Source of the DNA: Streptomyces catenulae
Lineage (GTDB): Bacteria; Actinomycetota; Actinomycetes; Streptomycetales; Streptomycetaceae
Assembly (NCBI RefSeq): GCF_000718015.1
Contig: NZ_JODY01000006.1
Location: 112,187-176,186, forward strand
Reading direction: 5' to 3'
Length of the DNA: 64,000 bases
The translations under genes and the position numbers were made by a program. The notes beneath the pieces are model-generated. The model saw nothing but the letters and a program-made list of their open reading frames with translations. It was not told where the DNA came from and ran no database searches. Positions 36,881-46,653 of the stretch are shown here, piece by piece. The first letter of the stretch is position 1; every line of letters starts with the position of its first letter.

Positions 36881-39800
36881 CGGGCCGCCTCCCGCTCCAG
36901 GGCAGCGGCGAGGTCCCGGAGATAGCCGCAGGCGGCGTCGAGCAGGCGCTCCGCCCGGTCCGTACCGTCCGCGTGTGCCAGTCGCAGCCGCAAGGTGTCT
37001 CCTTCGGTGTGGGCGCTGAACTCCCAGTGGAACGGCCGGGGGTTGTCCGGACCGCGGTCGCCCCGGTCCGGCAGGGCGGACTCCGTCAGGCCGTCGCCGT
37101 CGGCCGCGCCCGCGAAGAGCGTGCCGAGGGCGCCCAGGTAGTTGACGCTCAGCCACGGCCGGTCCGGGCCGGTGAGGCGGGCGGCGCCGTGGCCGTCGGC
37201 GTCCGTGCGGGCCGCCCGGGCGGCGTCGAGGACCGTGCGCGGATCGGCGTCCGGCGCCGCGTCGACCCGGACGGGCGCCAGCGCGGTGAACCAGCCCACG
37301 GTCCGCGACAGGTCCGCGCCGCCGACCTTCTCCTCGTCCCGGCCGTGCAGTTCGGTCACGGCGCGGACCGTGCGGCGGTCCAGCGCGGCGGCGACCGCGG
37401 TGGCCGCCGCGGCCAGGACGGCGTCGGCGGGGTGCGCGCCGCGGGCCCGTACACCGTCGAGCAGCCGCCCGGTGGACGACGGGTCGAGCGCACGCTCGGC
37501 GACCCGGGTGGCGCGCTCGTACGTCGTGGGCGGCCCGTCCGGGTGCGCATCGGGGGAGTCCTCCCCGGTGTTCTCGCCGCCGTCGTCCCGCAGGGACCGC
37601 GCCCACCGGTCGTAGGTGACGGCCCCGGGGCGCAGCCGGACGGGGGTGCCCGCCGTGCCGTGCGCGCAGGCGGTGCGCAGGTCGTCCAGGAGCACGCCCC
37701 ACGACAGCACATCCACCACCAGGTGATGCGCGGTCAGGACCAGCAGGCGCCGCTCCCCGCCGGTGTGGACGAGGGTGGCGCGCAGCAGCGGGCCCGCGGC
37801 GATGTCGAAGCCGCGTCGGGCCCGTGCGGTCGCGGTACGGACCGCCGCGCCGCCGTCGGCCGTGACCTCCTCGACCTCGACCGTCTGCGCGGTCGGGTCG
37901 AGAACCTGCTCCCACCGTGTCGCGCGGTGGCGGAAGCGGTGGCGGAGAACGGGATGGTGGTCGGCCACCGCCCGTACGGCGCCGGTCAGCGCCTCCGTGG
38001 TGAGCGTGGGAGGCACCGACAGGGCGACCGACTGGTTCCAGTGGCCCGCGTCCGGCAGCGCCAGCGCGAAGAACCAGCGTTGCACCGGGGTGAGCGGGAG
38101 GGAGCGGCGGCGGGCGAAACTGGCGCGGACCGTGGTCGCGGCGGCGGCCGAGGTGGTGACCCGGGCCAGCGCGCGGACGGTCGGGTGGGTGAACAGATGC
38201 CGCCGGGTGACCTGGAGGCCCGCTTCCGCCGCCCTGGTGGCGATGCGGACCGCCTGCACCGAGTCGCCGCCCAGCGCGTAGTAGTCGTCGTCCGGACCGA
38301 CGTGCGCGACGCCCAGCACCTCCCGCCACACCCGCGCCAGCGCCGCCTCGACCCCGGTCAGCTCCTCGGCGGGGGCGGGCGGGGCCGTGCCGGTGGCCGG
38401 TTCCGCCGGAGGCGTCCGCCGGGCCTTGCCGTCCGGCGTCCGCGGCAACGGCGCCCGGCACACCAGCCGTTCGGGCACCAGATGCGCGGGCAGCGCACCG
38501 CGCAGCAGCTCCCGCAGTGCCCCCTCGGCCACGCTCCCGTCCGTCTCCACCACCGCGACGGGCCCGTCCGCGCCGTCCGCGACCACGGCCGCCCGTACGG
38601 CCGGGTGACCCCGCAGCACGGCCTCGACCCGGGCCGGGGCCCGGTGGTAGCCGCGCTCGGAGCGGATCCGGTCGAGAGGCCCGAGGACGACCAGCCTGCC
38701 GTCCGGGAGGCGGAGCCCGGCGTCCCCGGTGCGCCGCACCCGGATATCGGGGCGCGACGGGTGCGGGAGCGACGCGTCCGGGGCCGCGGACGGTGCCGCG
38801 CGGTCCCCGGTGGCGACGGAGATCTCCCCGGGGACGCCCGCCGGGCAGGCGCGGCCCCAGGCGTCGACGACGCACAGCGCCGTCCCGGGCGCGGGTCGGC
38901 CCACCGGTACGAGGCCGGTGGCGGGCTCCGCGTCCCCGTCGCCCGTCACCTCCTCCTCGGCCAGCACCAGCCCCCACTCGGCGCCGCCGTACGTGTGCAC
39001 CAGACGGCCGTCCGGGGCGTGGGAGCGCCAGCGGCGTACCAGGTCCGCGCCGAGGGGCTCGCCGCCGATCACCAGCGTGCGCACCGCGGGGGCCGCGGTG
39101 CCGTCCAGGCGGGAGAGGAGCAGCGCCAGTTCGGTGGGGGTGAGGGTGGCCACGGCTGCCGGGCGGCCGCGCGCCAGCTCCGCCAGCCGGGCGTCGGGGG
39201 CGAGGGGGACCGCGGCGTGGCCCGCCGCGAGGGTGGTGAGCAGCTCGCACGCGAGCCGGTCGGCCGCCCCGTGGGTCAGCAGCACCTCGCCCCGCTCGCC
39301 GTCGCGGACCGCGTCCGCGAGCGCCCGCTGCCCGAGCGGTACCGGGCGGCGGGGCCCGGTGGTGCCGCTGGTGCGGATCACCAGCGCGGGCGCCCGCGGG
39401 CCGTCGGGGCGCGGCACCGGCGGTGCGGACACCGCCTCGACGGGCACCGCGGCGGTGTCCGGGGTGTCCGTGCACCCCGCCGCGTCCACCAGCAAAGCGG
39501 CCCCCACCTCGGACAGTTCGGCGGACCCGGCGCCGCCCTCGCCGGTCAGGGGCGCGCAGACGAGCCCCGCGCGCAGCACGCCCAGGCACGCGGCGGCCAG
39601 CTCGGCGGGCCGCCCGGCCCGGACGGCCACCACGGTGCCGGGCGCGGCGGCGGTGAGCGCGGCCGCCACCCGGTCCGCGGCCCGGTCGAGGACGCCGTAG
39701 GCCGTCGTCCGCGTCCCGTCGACGACCGCCGGGGCCCCGGGGTCCGCCTCGGCCCACCGGCGTATCCGGTCGGCGACCGGCTCACCCGGGGGCGCCGCGG

Positions 39801-42800
39801 CGGGCCCGGGCGGCGCCGGGGCGGTGACGGTGCGCAACGCGGCGTCGGGCGCGGCGAGCAGGGTGTCCACCAGCGTCCCGAAGCGGTCCGCCAGCCCGGC
39901 CACCGTGGACCGGGCGAAGAGGTCCGTGTCGTACTCCCAGGTGACGCCGAGCGCGTCGCCGTGCTCGGACACCACCCCGGCCAGGTCGTAGACCGCCCCG
40001 GTGCGGGGCAGCGCGACCGTCTCCAGGGTCAGCGGCCCCAGGGGGACCGGCACACCGTCGCGGTCGGTGGTGAGCAGCGTGGCGAGGGGGCCCAGCGCCG
40101 GGTCGTGGGCGGTGTTCTGGCCGAACCCGACCTCCACCAGCGGTGCCCGGCCCCGGTCGCGTGCCACGCCCAGCGGGCCCAGCAACTGGTCGACGGTGGT
40201 GCCGCTGTGGTCGAGGCCCGCCAGCAGCCGGTCGCCCACCGAGCCGACCAGATCCGTGAACGACTGCCCCGGGGAGAGCCGCACCCGGTGCACCACGATG
40301 TTGGTGAAGCAGCCCGGCACCTCGGCGAATTCGGGCCGGTCGCGGTTGGCGGTGTTCACCGCGACGGCGCTGTCGGCGCGCCCCGTATGCGCGTGCAGCA
40401 GTACATGGAAGACCGCCAGCAGTACGGCGTAGGGCGTCGTGCTCGCGGTCCGGGCGTACGCGCGGACCGCGGCGGAGCGCGCCGGGGTCAGCTCCGTCCG
40501 CAGCGCCGCCCCGCGCTGTCCGCGCACCGCGGGGCGGGGCCGGTCGGTGGGCAGCTCCGCGGGCGGGGGCGGCGGCGTCAGCTCCCGCACCCAGTGGTCA
40601 CGGTCGGCCGCGCCGAGCGGGGAGCGGGACCGCGCCAGGGACCACACCGCGAAGTCCGCGTAGCTGTGCGCGGGCGGCGGCAGATACGCCTCGTCGCCGG
40701 TGGTCTCCGCCGCGTAGAGCACCGCAAGCTCCCGCAACAGCAGGACGGTGGACCAGTGGTCGGTGAGCAGATGGTGCTGGGAGACCACCAGCACCGGGTC
40801 GCCGGACCCGCCGGTGTGGAGCCGGACGCGCAGCGGCACCCCCGCGGTCAGGTCGAACGGCGCGAACGCCGACCGGGTCAGCTCCTCGCGGTCCGCCGAC
40901 GGCACGACGGCGAAGTCCACCCGCGCCTCGGCCGCCACCCGCTGCACCGGCTCCCCGTCGCGCAGCGGGAACGAGGTGCGCAGCACCGGGTGCCGCTGGG
41001 CCAGCGCCGTCCACGCGCGCCGCAGCGCCGCCACGTCACAGCCGCCGGTCAGACGCGCCGCGACGGCCACCACATAGGCCGAACCGCCCAGTTGGAGCTG
41101 GTCGGCGTGCCAGAGCGACAGCTGGTTCGGGGCGAGCGGGAAGCTGCCGACGGCCGGTCCGCGCGGCACCGGACCGGTGTCGTCCCCCGGCCCGTCGAGC
41201 CGTCCGGCCACCTCCTCGGCGACCTCCCGCAGCGGGCGGGGGCCCAGCAGGAGGGGCAGCGGCAGCCGTACGCCCAGCTCCGCGTGGAGGGTGGTGCGCA
41301 GCCGCAGCGCGGCGAGCGAGTCCACCCCGGCGTCCCGCGCCGGGGCGTCCGGGTCCACCGCCGCGGGCGCCGTCCCCGCCACCTCGGCCACCGCGCGGCG
41401 CAGCCGGGCGACGGCCTCGGCGCGCCACCGCTCGGGTGGCAGCGCCGTCAGCCGCTCGCGTGCCCCGGCGTCCGGCCCGTCCCCGCCGTCCGCGAGCAGC
41501 GCGGCCAACTCCGTACGGCGGACCTTGCCCAGCGCGGTGCGCGGCACCTCGGCCACCGTACGCACCCGTTGGGGCACCGCGTGGGAGGGCAGTCGGCGGG
41601 CGCAGTGGGCGAGCAGCGCGGCGGGGTCGGCGCGGACGCCGTCGCGCGGGCGGACCGCCGCCACCAGCAGCGCGCCCCGGCCCGGCAGCGGCACCCCGGC
41701 CACGCCCGCGTCGGCGACCGAGGGATGGGCGGCGAGGACGCGTTCGACCTCGACCGGGTTGACCTTGTGGCCGCCGGTGTCGATCAGCACCCGGGAGCGC
41801 CCGACGACGGTCAGCCTGCCCGCGGCGTCCAGGCTGCCCAGATCGCCGGTGCGGTGGCGCCCGCTGCCGGGGTCGGCGACGACGGCCGGGCCGGAGACCA
41901 CGATCTCGCCGGTCACGCCCGGCGGCAGCGGAGCGCCGCCCTCGCCGAGGACCTCGACGCGTACCCCGTTCAACGGGGTGCCGACGGTGCCGGGGGAGGG
42001 CTCGGCGCCGACGTCCCAGCAGACGCTGCCCGCCTCCGTGGACCCGTAACTCTGGCGTACCGGCAGGCCGAAGCGGGCCGTGAAGCGGTGTGTCACGGCC
42101 GGGTCGAGGAAGTTGCTGCCGGACAGACAGAGGCGGACCGCGCCCAGCTCCACCGGTACGTCCGCGGGCAGGTCGGCCAGGGCGTCGAAGAGCTGGGGCA
42201 CGGCGATCAGCAGGGTGACGCGGTGCCGGGCCAGCGCCGCCACCACGGCGTCCACGGCGGAGGCGTCCGCGCCGCGGTCGGTGAGCACCAGCGTGGCGCC
42301 GGAGCGGACCGCCGCCAGCAGACAGCAGAACTGCCCGAGCGCGTGGAAGAGCGGCACCGGGCAGAGCAGGACGTCCTCGGCGCGGATGTCCGCCGTCGCG
42401 GTGATGTTGCCCGCCTCGGCGACCTGGTGTTCCTGGTCGCGTACGACGCGCTTGGGCTCGCCGGTGCTGCCGGAGGAGAGCGCGGTCACCCAGGGGCCGC
42501 CCGCCCGCGCGGTCCGGGGCGCGTCCGCCCGGGGCCGGGGGAGCGGCGCGTCCGCGTACAGGACCGGGCGGTCGGTGAGGGCGGCCACCGGGTGGCCGGA
42601 CGTGGTGACCACGACGGCGGGGCGGCTGTCGGCCAGCCGCCGCCGCAGCGCCTCCGGCGGCTGGTCCGGATCGACCGCCTCGACCGTGCAGCCCGCCTCC
42701 GCGGTGGCGAAGTAGGCGACCGCGAACTCGGGCCGGTTCTCCAGCACCAGCAGGACGTGGGTACCGCAGGAGGCGCCCCGGGCGGCCAGCGCGTCGGCGA

Positions 42801-42924
42801 ACGCCCTGACGTCCTCGGCCAGTTGCCGGTAGGTCAGTGAGCGGTCGCCCTGGACGACGGCCGTCGCGCCGGGGTGGGCGGCCGCGGTCGCCGCGATCAT
42901 GTCGAGCACGGGGCTTGCGCTCAC
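36877..42924 (-). CDS. NRPS: acyl-ligase/A-PCP-C-A-PCP-E
   Basis: A 2015-residue synthetase. A1 (about 1-480) resembles acyl/aryl-AMP ligases more than amino-acid A domains (LSSGSTGEPK, VPLFHALG, YGSTEAG, TGGHKVNPVEVE, A10 lysine in LGKVRR). PCP1 has GVDSLAAL near 540. C (about 595-1020) has HHLLTDH, keeping the catalytic His and Asp but with H for the final G. A2 (about 1045-1480) is divergent: TSGTTGPRRP lacks the P-loop lysine and YGGAEWG replaces YGPTE, but D in RRTGD and the A10 lysine remain. PCP2 has LGGDSVQAV. The terminal domain is epimerization-like (HHLVVDVLSW, ELHGRDE, NYLG). No terminal thioesterase. GTG start overlaps the upstream gene's stop in GTGA. Confidence 0.9.
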   Translation of the reverse strand: MSASPVLDMIAATAAAHPGATAVVQGDRSLTYRQLAEDVRAFADALAARGASCGTHVLLVLENRPEFAVAYFATAEAGCTVEAVDPDQPPEALRRRLADSRPAVVVTTSGHPVAALTDRPVLYADAPLPRPRADAPRTARAGGPWVTALSSGSTGEPKRVVRDQEHQVAEAGNITATADIRAEDVLLCPVPLFHALGQFCCLLAAVRSGATLVLTDRGADASAVDAVVAALARHRVTLLIAVPQLFDALADLPADVPVELGAVRLCLSGSNFLDPAVTHRFTARFGLPVRQSYGSTEAGSVCWDVGAEPSPGTVGTPLNGVRVEVLGEGGAPLPPGVTGEIVVSGPAVVADPGSGRHRTGDLGSLDAAGRLTVVGRSRVLIDTGGHKVNPVEVERVLAAHPSVADAGVAGVPLPGRGALLVAAVRPRDGVRADPAALLAHCARRLPSHAVPQRVRTVAEVPRTALGKVRRTELAALLADGGDGPDAGARERLTALPPERWRAEAVARLRRAVAEVAGTAPAAVDPDAPARDAGVDSLAALRLRTTLHAELGVRLPLPLLLGPRPLREVAEEVAGRLDGPGDDTGPVPRGPAVGSFPLAPNQLSLWHADQLQLGGSAYVVAVAARLTGGCDVAALRRAWTALAQRHPVLRTSFPLRDGEPVQRVAAEARVDFAVVPSADREELTRSAFAPFDLTAGVPLRVRLHTGGSGDPVLVVSQHHLLTDHWSTVLLLRELAVLYAAETTGDEAYLPPPAHSYADFAVWSLARSRSPLGAADRDHWVRELTPPPPPAELPTDRPRPAVRGQRGAALRTELTPARSAAVRAYARTASTTPYAVLLAVFHVLLHAHTGRADSAVAVNTANRDRPEFAEVPGCFTNIVVHRVRLSPGQSFTDLVGSVGDRLLAGLDHSGTTVDQLLGPLGVARDRGRAPLVEVGFGQNTAHDPALGPLATLLTTDRDGVPVPLGPLTLETVALPRTGAVYDLAGVVSEHGDALGVTWEYDTDLFARSTVAGLADRFGTLVDTLLAAPDAALRTVTAPAPPGPAAAPPGEPVADRIRRWAEADPGAPAVVDGTRTTAYGVLDRAADRVAAALTAAAPGTVVAVRAGRPAELAAACLGVLRAGLVCAPLTGEGGAGSAELSEVGAALLVDAAGCTDTPDTAAVPVEAVSAPPVPRPDGPRAPALVIRTSGTTGPRRPVPLGQRALADAVRDGERGEVLLTHGAADRLACELLTTLAAGHAAVPLAPDARLAELARGRPAAVATLTPTELALLLSRLDGTAAPAVRTLVIGGEPLGADLVRRWRSHAPDGRLVHTYGGAEWGLVLAEEEVTGDGDAEPATGLVPVGRPAPGTALCVVDAWGRACPAGVPGEISVATGDRAAPSAAPDASLPHPSRPDIRVRRTGDAGLRLPDGRLVVLGPLDRIRSERGYHRAPARVEAVLRGHPAVRAAVVADGADGPVAVVETDGSVAEGALRELLRGALPAHLVPERLVCRAPLPRTPDGKARRTPPAEPATGTAPPAPAEELTGVEAALARVWREVLGVAHVGPDDDYYALGGDSVQAVRIATRAAEAGLQVTRRHLFTHPTVRALARVTTSAAAATTVRASFARRRSLPLTPVQRWFFALALPDAGHWNQSVALSVPPTLTTEALTGAVRAVADHHPVLRHRFRHRATRWEQVLDPTAQTVEVEEVTADGGAAVRTATARARRGFDIAAGPLLRATLVHTGGERRLLVLTAHHLVVDVLSWGVLLDDLRTACAHGTAGTPVRLRPGAVTYDRWARSLRDDGGENTGEDSPDAHPDGPPTTYERATRVAERALDPSSTGRLLDGVRARGAHPADAVLAAAATAVAAALDRRTVRAVTELHGRDEEKVGGADLSRTVGWFTALAPVRVDAAPDADPRTVLDAARAARTDADGHGAARLTGPDRPWLSVNYLGALGTLFAGAADGDGLTESALPDRGDRGPDNPRPFHWEFSAHTEGDTLRLRLAHADGTDRAERLLDAACGYLRDLAAALEREAAR

Positions 42925-44627
42925 CGGGTCTCCTTCGTCAGCCGCTCGGCGAGCCGGGCAGGGGTGGGATGGACGAACACATCGCGCGCGGTGACCCGCA
43001 CCCCGAGCCGCAGCCCGATCTCGGCCACCGCACGCACCGCGCGCGCCGAGTCACCGCCGTACAGGAAGAAGTCCGCGTCGGCGGTGAGACCGCTGACCCC
43101 CAGGACCCGCTCCCAGACCCCCACCAGCGCCTCCGGCGTCGCGGGCGGGTGGGCGGCGGTCGGCCGGGCGGCGAGCAGCGCCCGCCGGTCGACCTTGCCC
43201 GACGGGGTCGTGGGCAGCCGGTCGACCGTGTGCACCTCGGACGGGACCATGTGCGGCGGCAGCGTCCGGCGCAGACGGTCCAGGAGTCCGTCGGTGTCGG
43301 CGGCGCCGTGGCCCGGGCGCCACTCCACGAAGCACACCAGCCGCTCCGCCCGCCCCGCCGCGTCCGCGGGGGCCGCCACCGCCGCCCGCCGGACCGCGGG
43401 ATGGGCGCCCGCCGCACTCTCCGCCTCCCCCAACTCCACGCGCTTGCCCAGCAGTTGGACCTGATCGTCGAGGCGGCGCAGGAACTCCAGATCGCCGGAG
43501 GGCAGTTCCCGCACCAGGTCGCCGGTGCGGAAGCAGCGCTCCCCGTCCACCTCGACGAACCTGCGCGCGGTCCGCTCGTCGTCGCCGAGGTAGCCGATGC
43601 CGACGGTCGGACCGCCCAGATACAGCTCGCCCGGCGTCCCCGGGACGACCGGCCGCCCCGCCCGGTCGCGGACGCGGGCCCGGATGTGCGGCAGCGGCCT
43701 GCCGATGGGCGGCAGCACACCGCGGTCGGGCCAGGCGGACACATCGCAGAACACCGCCCCGGCCACGGTCTCCGTCGGCCCGTACTCGTTCAGCACCCGG
43801 CTGGGGAACCCCGGCGGCGGATAGGCGGCGAGGCGCTCACCGCCGGTACGGATGAGCCGTACGTCCCCCAACTCCGCGCCGTCCAGGGCGAAGACCGACT
43901 CCAGCAGCAGCGGCGGGATGTAGGTCTGGGTGATCCGGTGGGCGCGCAGCCAGTCCACCAGCGCGCGCGGCGAGGCGCGGTCGGCGTCGGACGCGAGATG
44001 CACCGACGCGCCGGTGGTCAGGAACGGCCACAGCTCGTCGACGGTGACGTCGAACCCGGGCGAGCCGAGCTGCGCCCCGCGCTCCCGCGGCGAGGCGCCG
44101 ACCAGCCGCGCGTACGCCGCCACGTAGACGTCCAGCGCCGCACGGCTGATCAAGGTGCCCACCGGGGTCCCCGTCGAACCCGAGGTGAACAGGCAGTAGG
44201 CGGGGTCCTCCGGGCGGGCCTCCCGCGGGCGCGGGGCGGCGGGGTCCGCGGGCGGCAGCGCACCGGGCTGCACCGCGCGGACACCGGCGTCCCGCGCCAG
44301 CTCCGTGTCGTCGGTGAGCAGGACGGCCACCGCGGCGCGGTCCAGCAGCAGCCGCAGCCGGTCCGGCGGCTGATCCGGGTCCAACGGGGTGTAGCAGCCA
44401 CCGGCGAGCAGTACGGCGAGTTCGAGGACGAACAGCTCCGCGGTGCGGGGCAGCACCAGCCCGACCCGGTCCCCGGGCCGCACCCCGAGCGCGGTCAGGG
44501 AGCCCGCCGCCGCCCGGGCGCGGGCCTGGAGCCCGGCGTAGGTCAGGTGCGTCCCGCGGTGATCGGTCAGCGCCACGGCGTCCGGGGTGCGGCGCGCCTG
44601 GCGGGCCACGGCGTCCAGCAGATCCAT
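42921..44627 (-). CDS. Stand-alone A-PCP didomain NRPS
   Basis: A 568-residue protein. The adenylation domain (about 1-475) has TSGSTGTPVGTL (the usual P-loop lysine is V), FDVTVDELW with the amino-binding aspartate, NEYGPTET, FRTGD, GKRVELGEAE and the A10 lysine in SGKVDRR. The PCP (about 490-565) has YGGDSARAV. By eye the pocket reads D-V-D-Y-I-T-E-A-G, which I cannot match to a known amino acid. No condensation domain. Followed without a gap by the larger synthetase (GTGA overlap); 62 bp after the cupin gene. Confidence 0.9.
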   Translation of the reverse strand: MDLLDAVARQARRTPDAVALTDHRGTHLTYAGLQARARAAAGSLTALGVRPGDRVGLVLPRTAELFVLELAVLLAGGCYTPLDPDQPPDRLRLLLDRAAVAVLLTDDTELARDAGVRAVQPGALPPADPAAPRPREARPEDPAYCLFTSGSTGTPVGTLISRAALDVYVAAYARLVGASPRERGAQLGSPGFDVTVDELWPFLTTGASVHLASDADRASPRALVDWLRAHRITQTYIPPLLLESVFALDGAELGDVRLIRTGGERLAAYPPPGFPSRVLNEYGPTETVAGAVFCDVSAWPDRGVLPPIGRPLPHIRARVRDRAGRPVVPGTPGELYLGGPTVGIGYLGDDERTARRFVEVDGERCFRTGDLVRELPSGDLEFLRRLDDQVQLLGKRVELGEAESAAGAHPAVRRAAVAAPADAAGRAERLVCFVEWRPGHGAADTDGLLDRLRRTLPPHMVPSEVHTVDRLPTTPSGKVDRRALLAARPTAAHPPATPEALVGVWERVLGVSGLTADADFFLYGGDSARAVRAVAEIGLRLGVRVTARDVFVHPTPARLAERLTKETR

Positions 44628-44689
44628 CGCTACCTCTCTCTACGGGACCGGGCGCCGTCCCGCGGCGCCGGGCGGCGTACCCCGGTGGG

Positions 44690-45289
44690 TCAGGAACGGG
44701 TGCTCGCGGGCATCCGGCGGCCGACGTCGGACTCGTCGAACCACAGCTGGGTCTCGGCCGCCCGGTAGGTGCCGTCCGGCGTCACCGTGAACTGCCGGTA
44801 GCGGTGGATCGCGGTGAGGTAGACGTGGACGGTGGCCGACCAGTGGTCCTGCTCGTTCACCATCAGGTGCAGCTGCTTGTCGCGTTCGGGCAGGATCGGG
44901 GTGATCCGGCCCGGGGCGAGGATGAACTCGCCCGTGGCAGTGAGCCCGACGCGCTCCTCGCCGTGGGGCGCGAGGACGTACTTGACCTCCTTCGTCCGGC
45001 CGGTGAGCGCGCTGACCACGCCGATCGTGTCGTCGTGGTCGTGGACGGGGCTGCCCTGTCCCGGCCCCCAGAACACGAGGACGATCTGGTAGGCGTCCTG
45101 CGGGGAGTTCAGCAGCAGCCGCGTGTAGTTGCCGCTCGGGCGGTACTCCTCGGCGAAGCGCTGGTTGGCCGAGGAGGTGGTGAACGCGGTGAGCGCGCGG
45201 GAGAGCCGGTCGATGATCTCCTGCCGGGGGAGCCGGTCGGCTCGGCTTCTGGTCCGCGAGACCGCATCGATGAGTGCGGTGACGTCCAT
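44690..45289 (-). CDS. Cysteine-dioxygenase-like cupin
   Basis: A 199-residue mononuclear iron thiol dioxygenase. All residues of the cysteine dioxygenase site can be placed: iron ligands H83, H85 (SPVHDHDDT) and H141 (QLHLMVN), substrate-carboxylate Arg57 (NYTRLLL), and the H155/Y157 pair (TVHVYL). The cysteine that cross-links to Tyr in animal enzymes is missing, as in bacterial ones. It would add O2 to cysteine (or 3-mercaptopropionate) to give a sulfinate. First gene of the NRPS operon, so the sulfinate, or a product made from it, may be a building block. Confidence 0.85.
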   Translation of the reverse strand: MDVTALIDAVSRTRSRADRLPRQEIIDRLSRALTAFTTSSANQRFAEEYRPSGNYTRLLLNSPQDAYQIVLVFWGPGQGSPVHDHDDTIGVVSALTGRTKEVKYVLAPHGEERVGLTATGEFILAPGRITPILPERDKQLHLMVNEQDHWSATVHVYLTAIHRYRQFTVTPDGTYRAAETQLWFDESDVGRRMPASTRS

Positions 45290-45771
45290 GGGTCACCTCC
45301 GCTGGGGTGGTTGGTGTGGCGAGGTGCGGGCGCGCAGGGGTGTGCGCGCCGGACGCCGGAACGGCTCGCCCGGTCCGCGCCACGGCGGGCGCCGGGACCG
45401 GCGCGCAGGCGGACGCGGGTGACGCGTGCCTGCGGGTCCGGCGGGGTGCTCCGCGGTGCCGTCGCGGAGCCGGGTGGTACCCGGTCGGGCCCTCGGCGGT
45501 CCCGGGGGCGGCGAACGGCGTCCCGCGCGCGGGGCGGCACACGTCCGGATGGCGGTCCGGACACGGCGCCCCGCGGCAGGACGGGGTCGTGGGGCCGAGC
45601 GGCCCGCGACACGGACGGGCGCTCGCTGGACGGCCTCCCGGACACGTCGGTCCCGTGCGGGAGGCGCGGAGTTACGGAAAGGGGGGGGGCGCCCGGCGGG
45701 GGCGCGGGCATCGCTCCTTCCACGGCCGGACCGGCGGTCGGCGGGAGCCACCGGTGCGCGGGCGGACGGTC
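45290..45771. other. Intergenic region upstream of the NRPS operon
   Basis: About 480 GC-rich bases containing a run of nine G near 45685. It should hold the promoter of the cupin-NRPS operon. Open frames here show no recognisable product. Confidence 0.5.
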
Positions 45772-46653
45772 TCAGCCCCGGGCGGGCCGGTCCGCGGTGT
45801 CGTTGCGCGGCAGCTCACCGGAGGCGGCCACCGTGTCACGCAGCGGTGTGCACAGCCCGATCAGCCGCTCGGCCGGCTCCGCGCCCAGTGCGCGGTACGG
45901 GGGAGCCGCGGCGGCGTCGGTCGCCGCCTCGATCCGGGAGCGCAACTCCCTGCCCGCCGCCGACAGCCGCCCGGCGGCGTCCAGGACGCCCGCCTCGGTG
46001 AGCGCGGCGGTCTCCGCCTCCCAGTCCGCCACGGACCAGTCGCGGTGGACGCGCACCTGCTCCGCGGTGAAGAGGCTCTGCCCGGTGGCGGTGTCGGTGA
46101 TCAGGGCGGCGACGGCACCGACGCCATGGCCGACGAGCGCGGCGATATGGCCGTCACCGCGGTGCTCGCGCAGGAGCGTGAGGGCGTGCCAGAGCACCAG
46201 ATGGGGCTCCCGGGGCCAGGCCAACTCGGCGTGGGCGGCGTACAGCGGCCGTCCCTCCGGGGCGCACGCCTCGGCTGCCGTCCGGGCGAGGCGGGCCGCC
46301 TCGGCGACCTGGGGACCGCGCACCGTCTCCGCGCCGAGGATGCGGTGCAGCGCCCGGTCCACGGCGGTCAGCCGCGCCTCCGTCACCCGCTCGGGCGGGG
46401 CCAGATCCCACGCCCGGGGCAGATGCCGGGCGACGAGTGCGGGGTTGAAGTTGAAGAACGCGGCTGCCACCGCGGCGGAGGAGGCGCGCCCGAGCGGAGC
46501 GGCTCGGCCGGCGAAGTACCCCATGTGGCCCGGTTCGAGTCCGGCGGAGGTGAACTCCTTGTCGGCCTCGGGGGCGAAATAGCAGAGGAGATGAATCGGG
46601 TCTCCTGCCGCATGGCAGCGCGATGCAATTAACGGGATCGAATCGCTGGACAT
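45772..46653 (-). CDS. SCO6745/SalK-type helical protein
   Basis: A 293-residue protein resembling the actinobacterial SCO6745 family (also called SalK-like). Hallmarks: HLLCYFAPEAD near the N-terminus, MGYFAGRAAPLG, FFNFNPALVARHLPRAWD, and WHALTLLREHRGDGHIAAL. The C-terminal third looks like a MarR-type winged helix. Such genes occur in antibiotic clusters; a biochemical role has not been settled. Codon 8 is TTA, so expression probably depends on the bldA tRNA. Divergent from the flavin oxidoreductase. Confidence 0.75.
   Translation of the reverse strand: MSSDSIPLIASRCHAAGDPIHLLCYFAPEADKEFTSAGLEPGHMGYFAGRAAPLGRASSAAVAAAFFNFNPALVARHLPRAWDLAPPERVTEARLTAVDRALHRILGAETVRGPQVAEAARLARTAAEACAPEGRPLYAAHAELAWPREPHLVLWHALTLLREHRGDGHIAALVGHGVGAVAALITDTATGQSLFTAEQVRVHRDWSVADWEAETAALTEAGVLDAAGRLSAAGRELRSRIEAATDAAAAPPYRALGAEPAERLIGLCTPLRDTVAASGELPRNDTADRPARG

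Noticed and set aside
36973..42840. Plus-strand open frame of about 1950 codons opposite the NRPS
   Set aside because: Composition is repetitive Arg/Gly/Val-rich; the minus strand carries intact adenylation, PCP, C and E motifs.
45652..45720. Run of nine G near 45685, considered as a quadruplex or phase-variable tract
   Set aside because: A single homopolymer in an intergenic GC-rich stretch; not in a coding frame and no further G-tracts spaced for a clear quadruplex.
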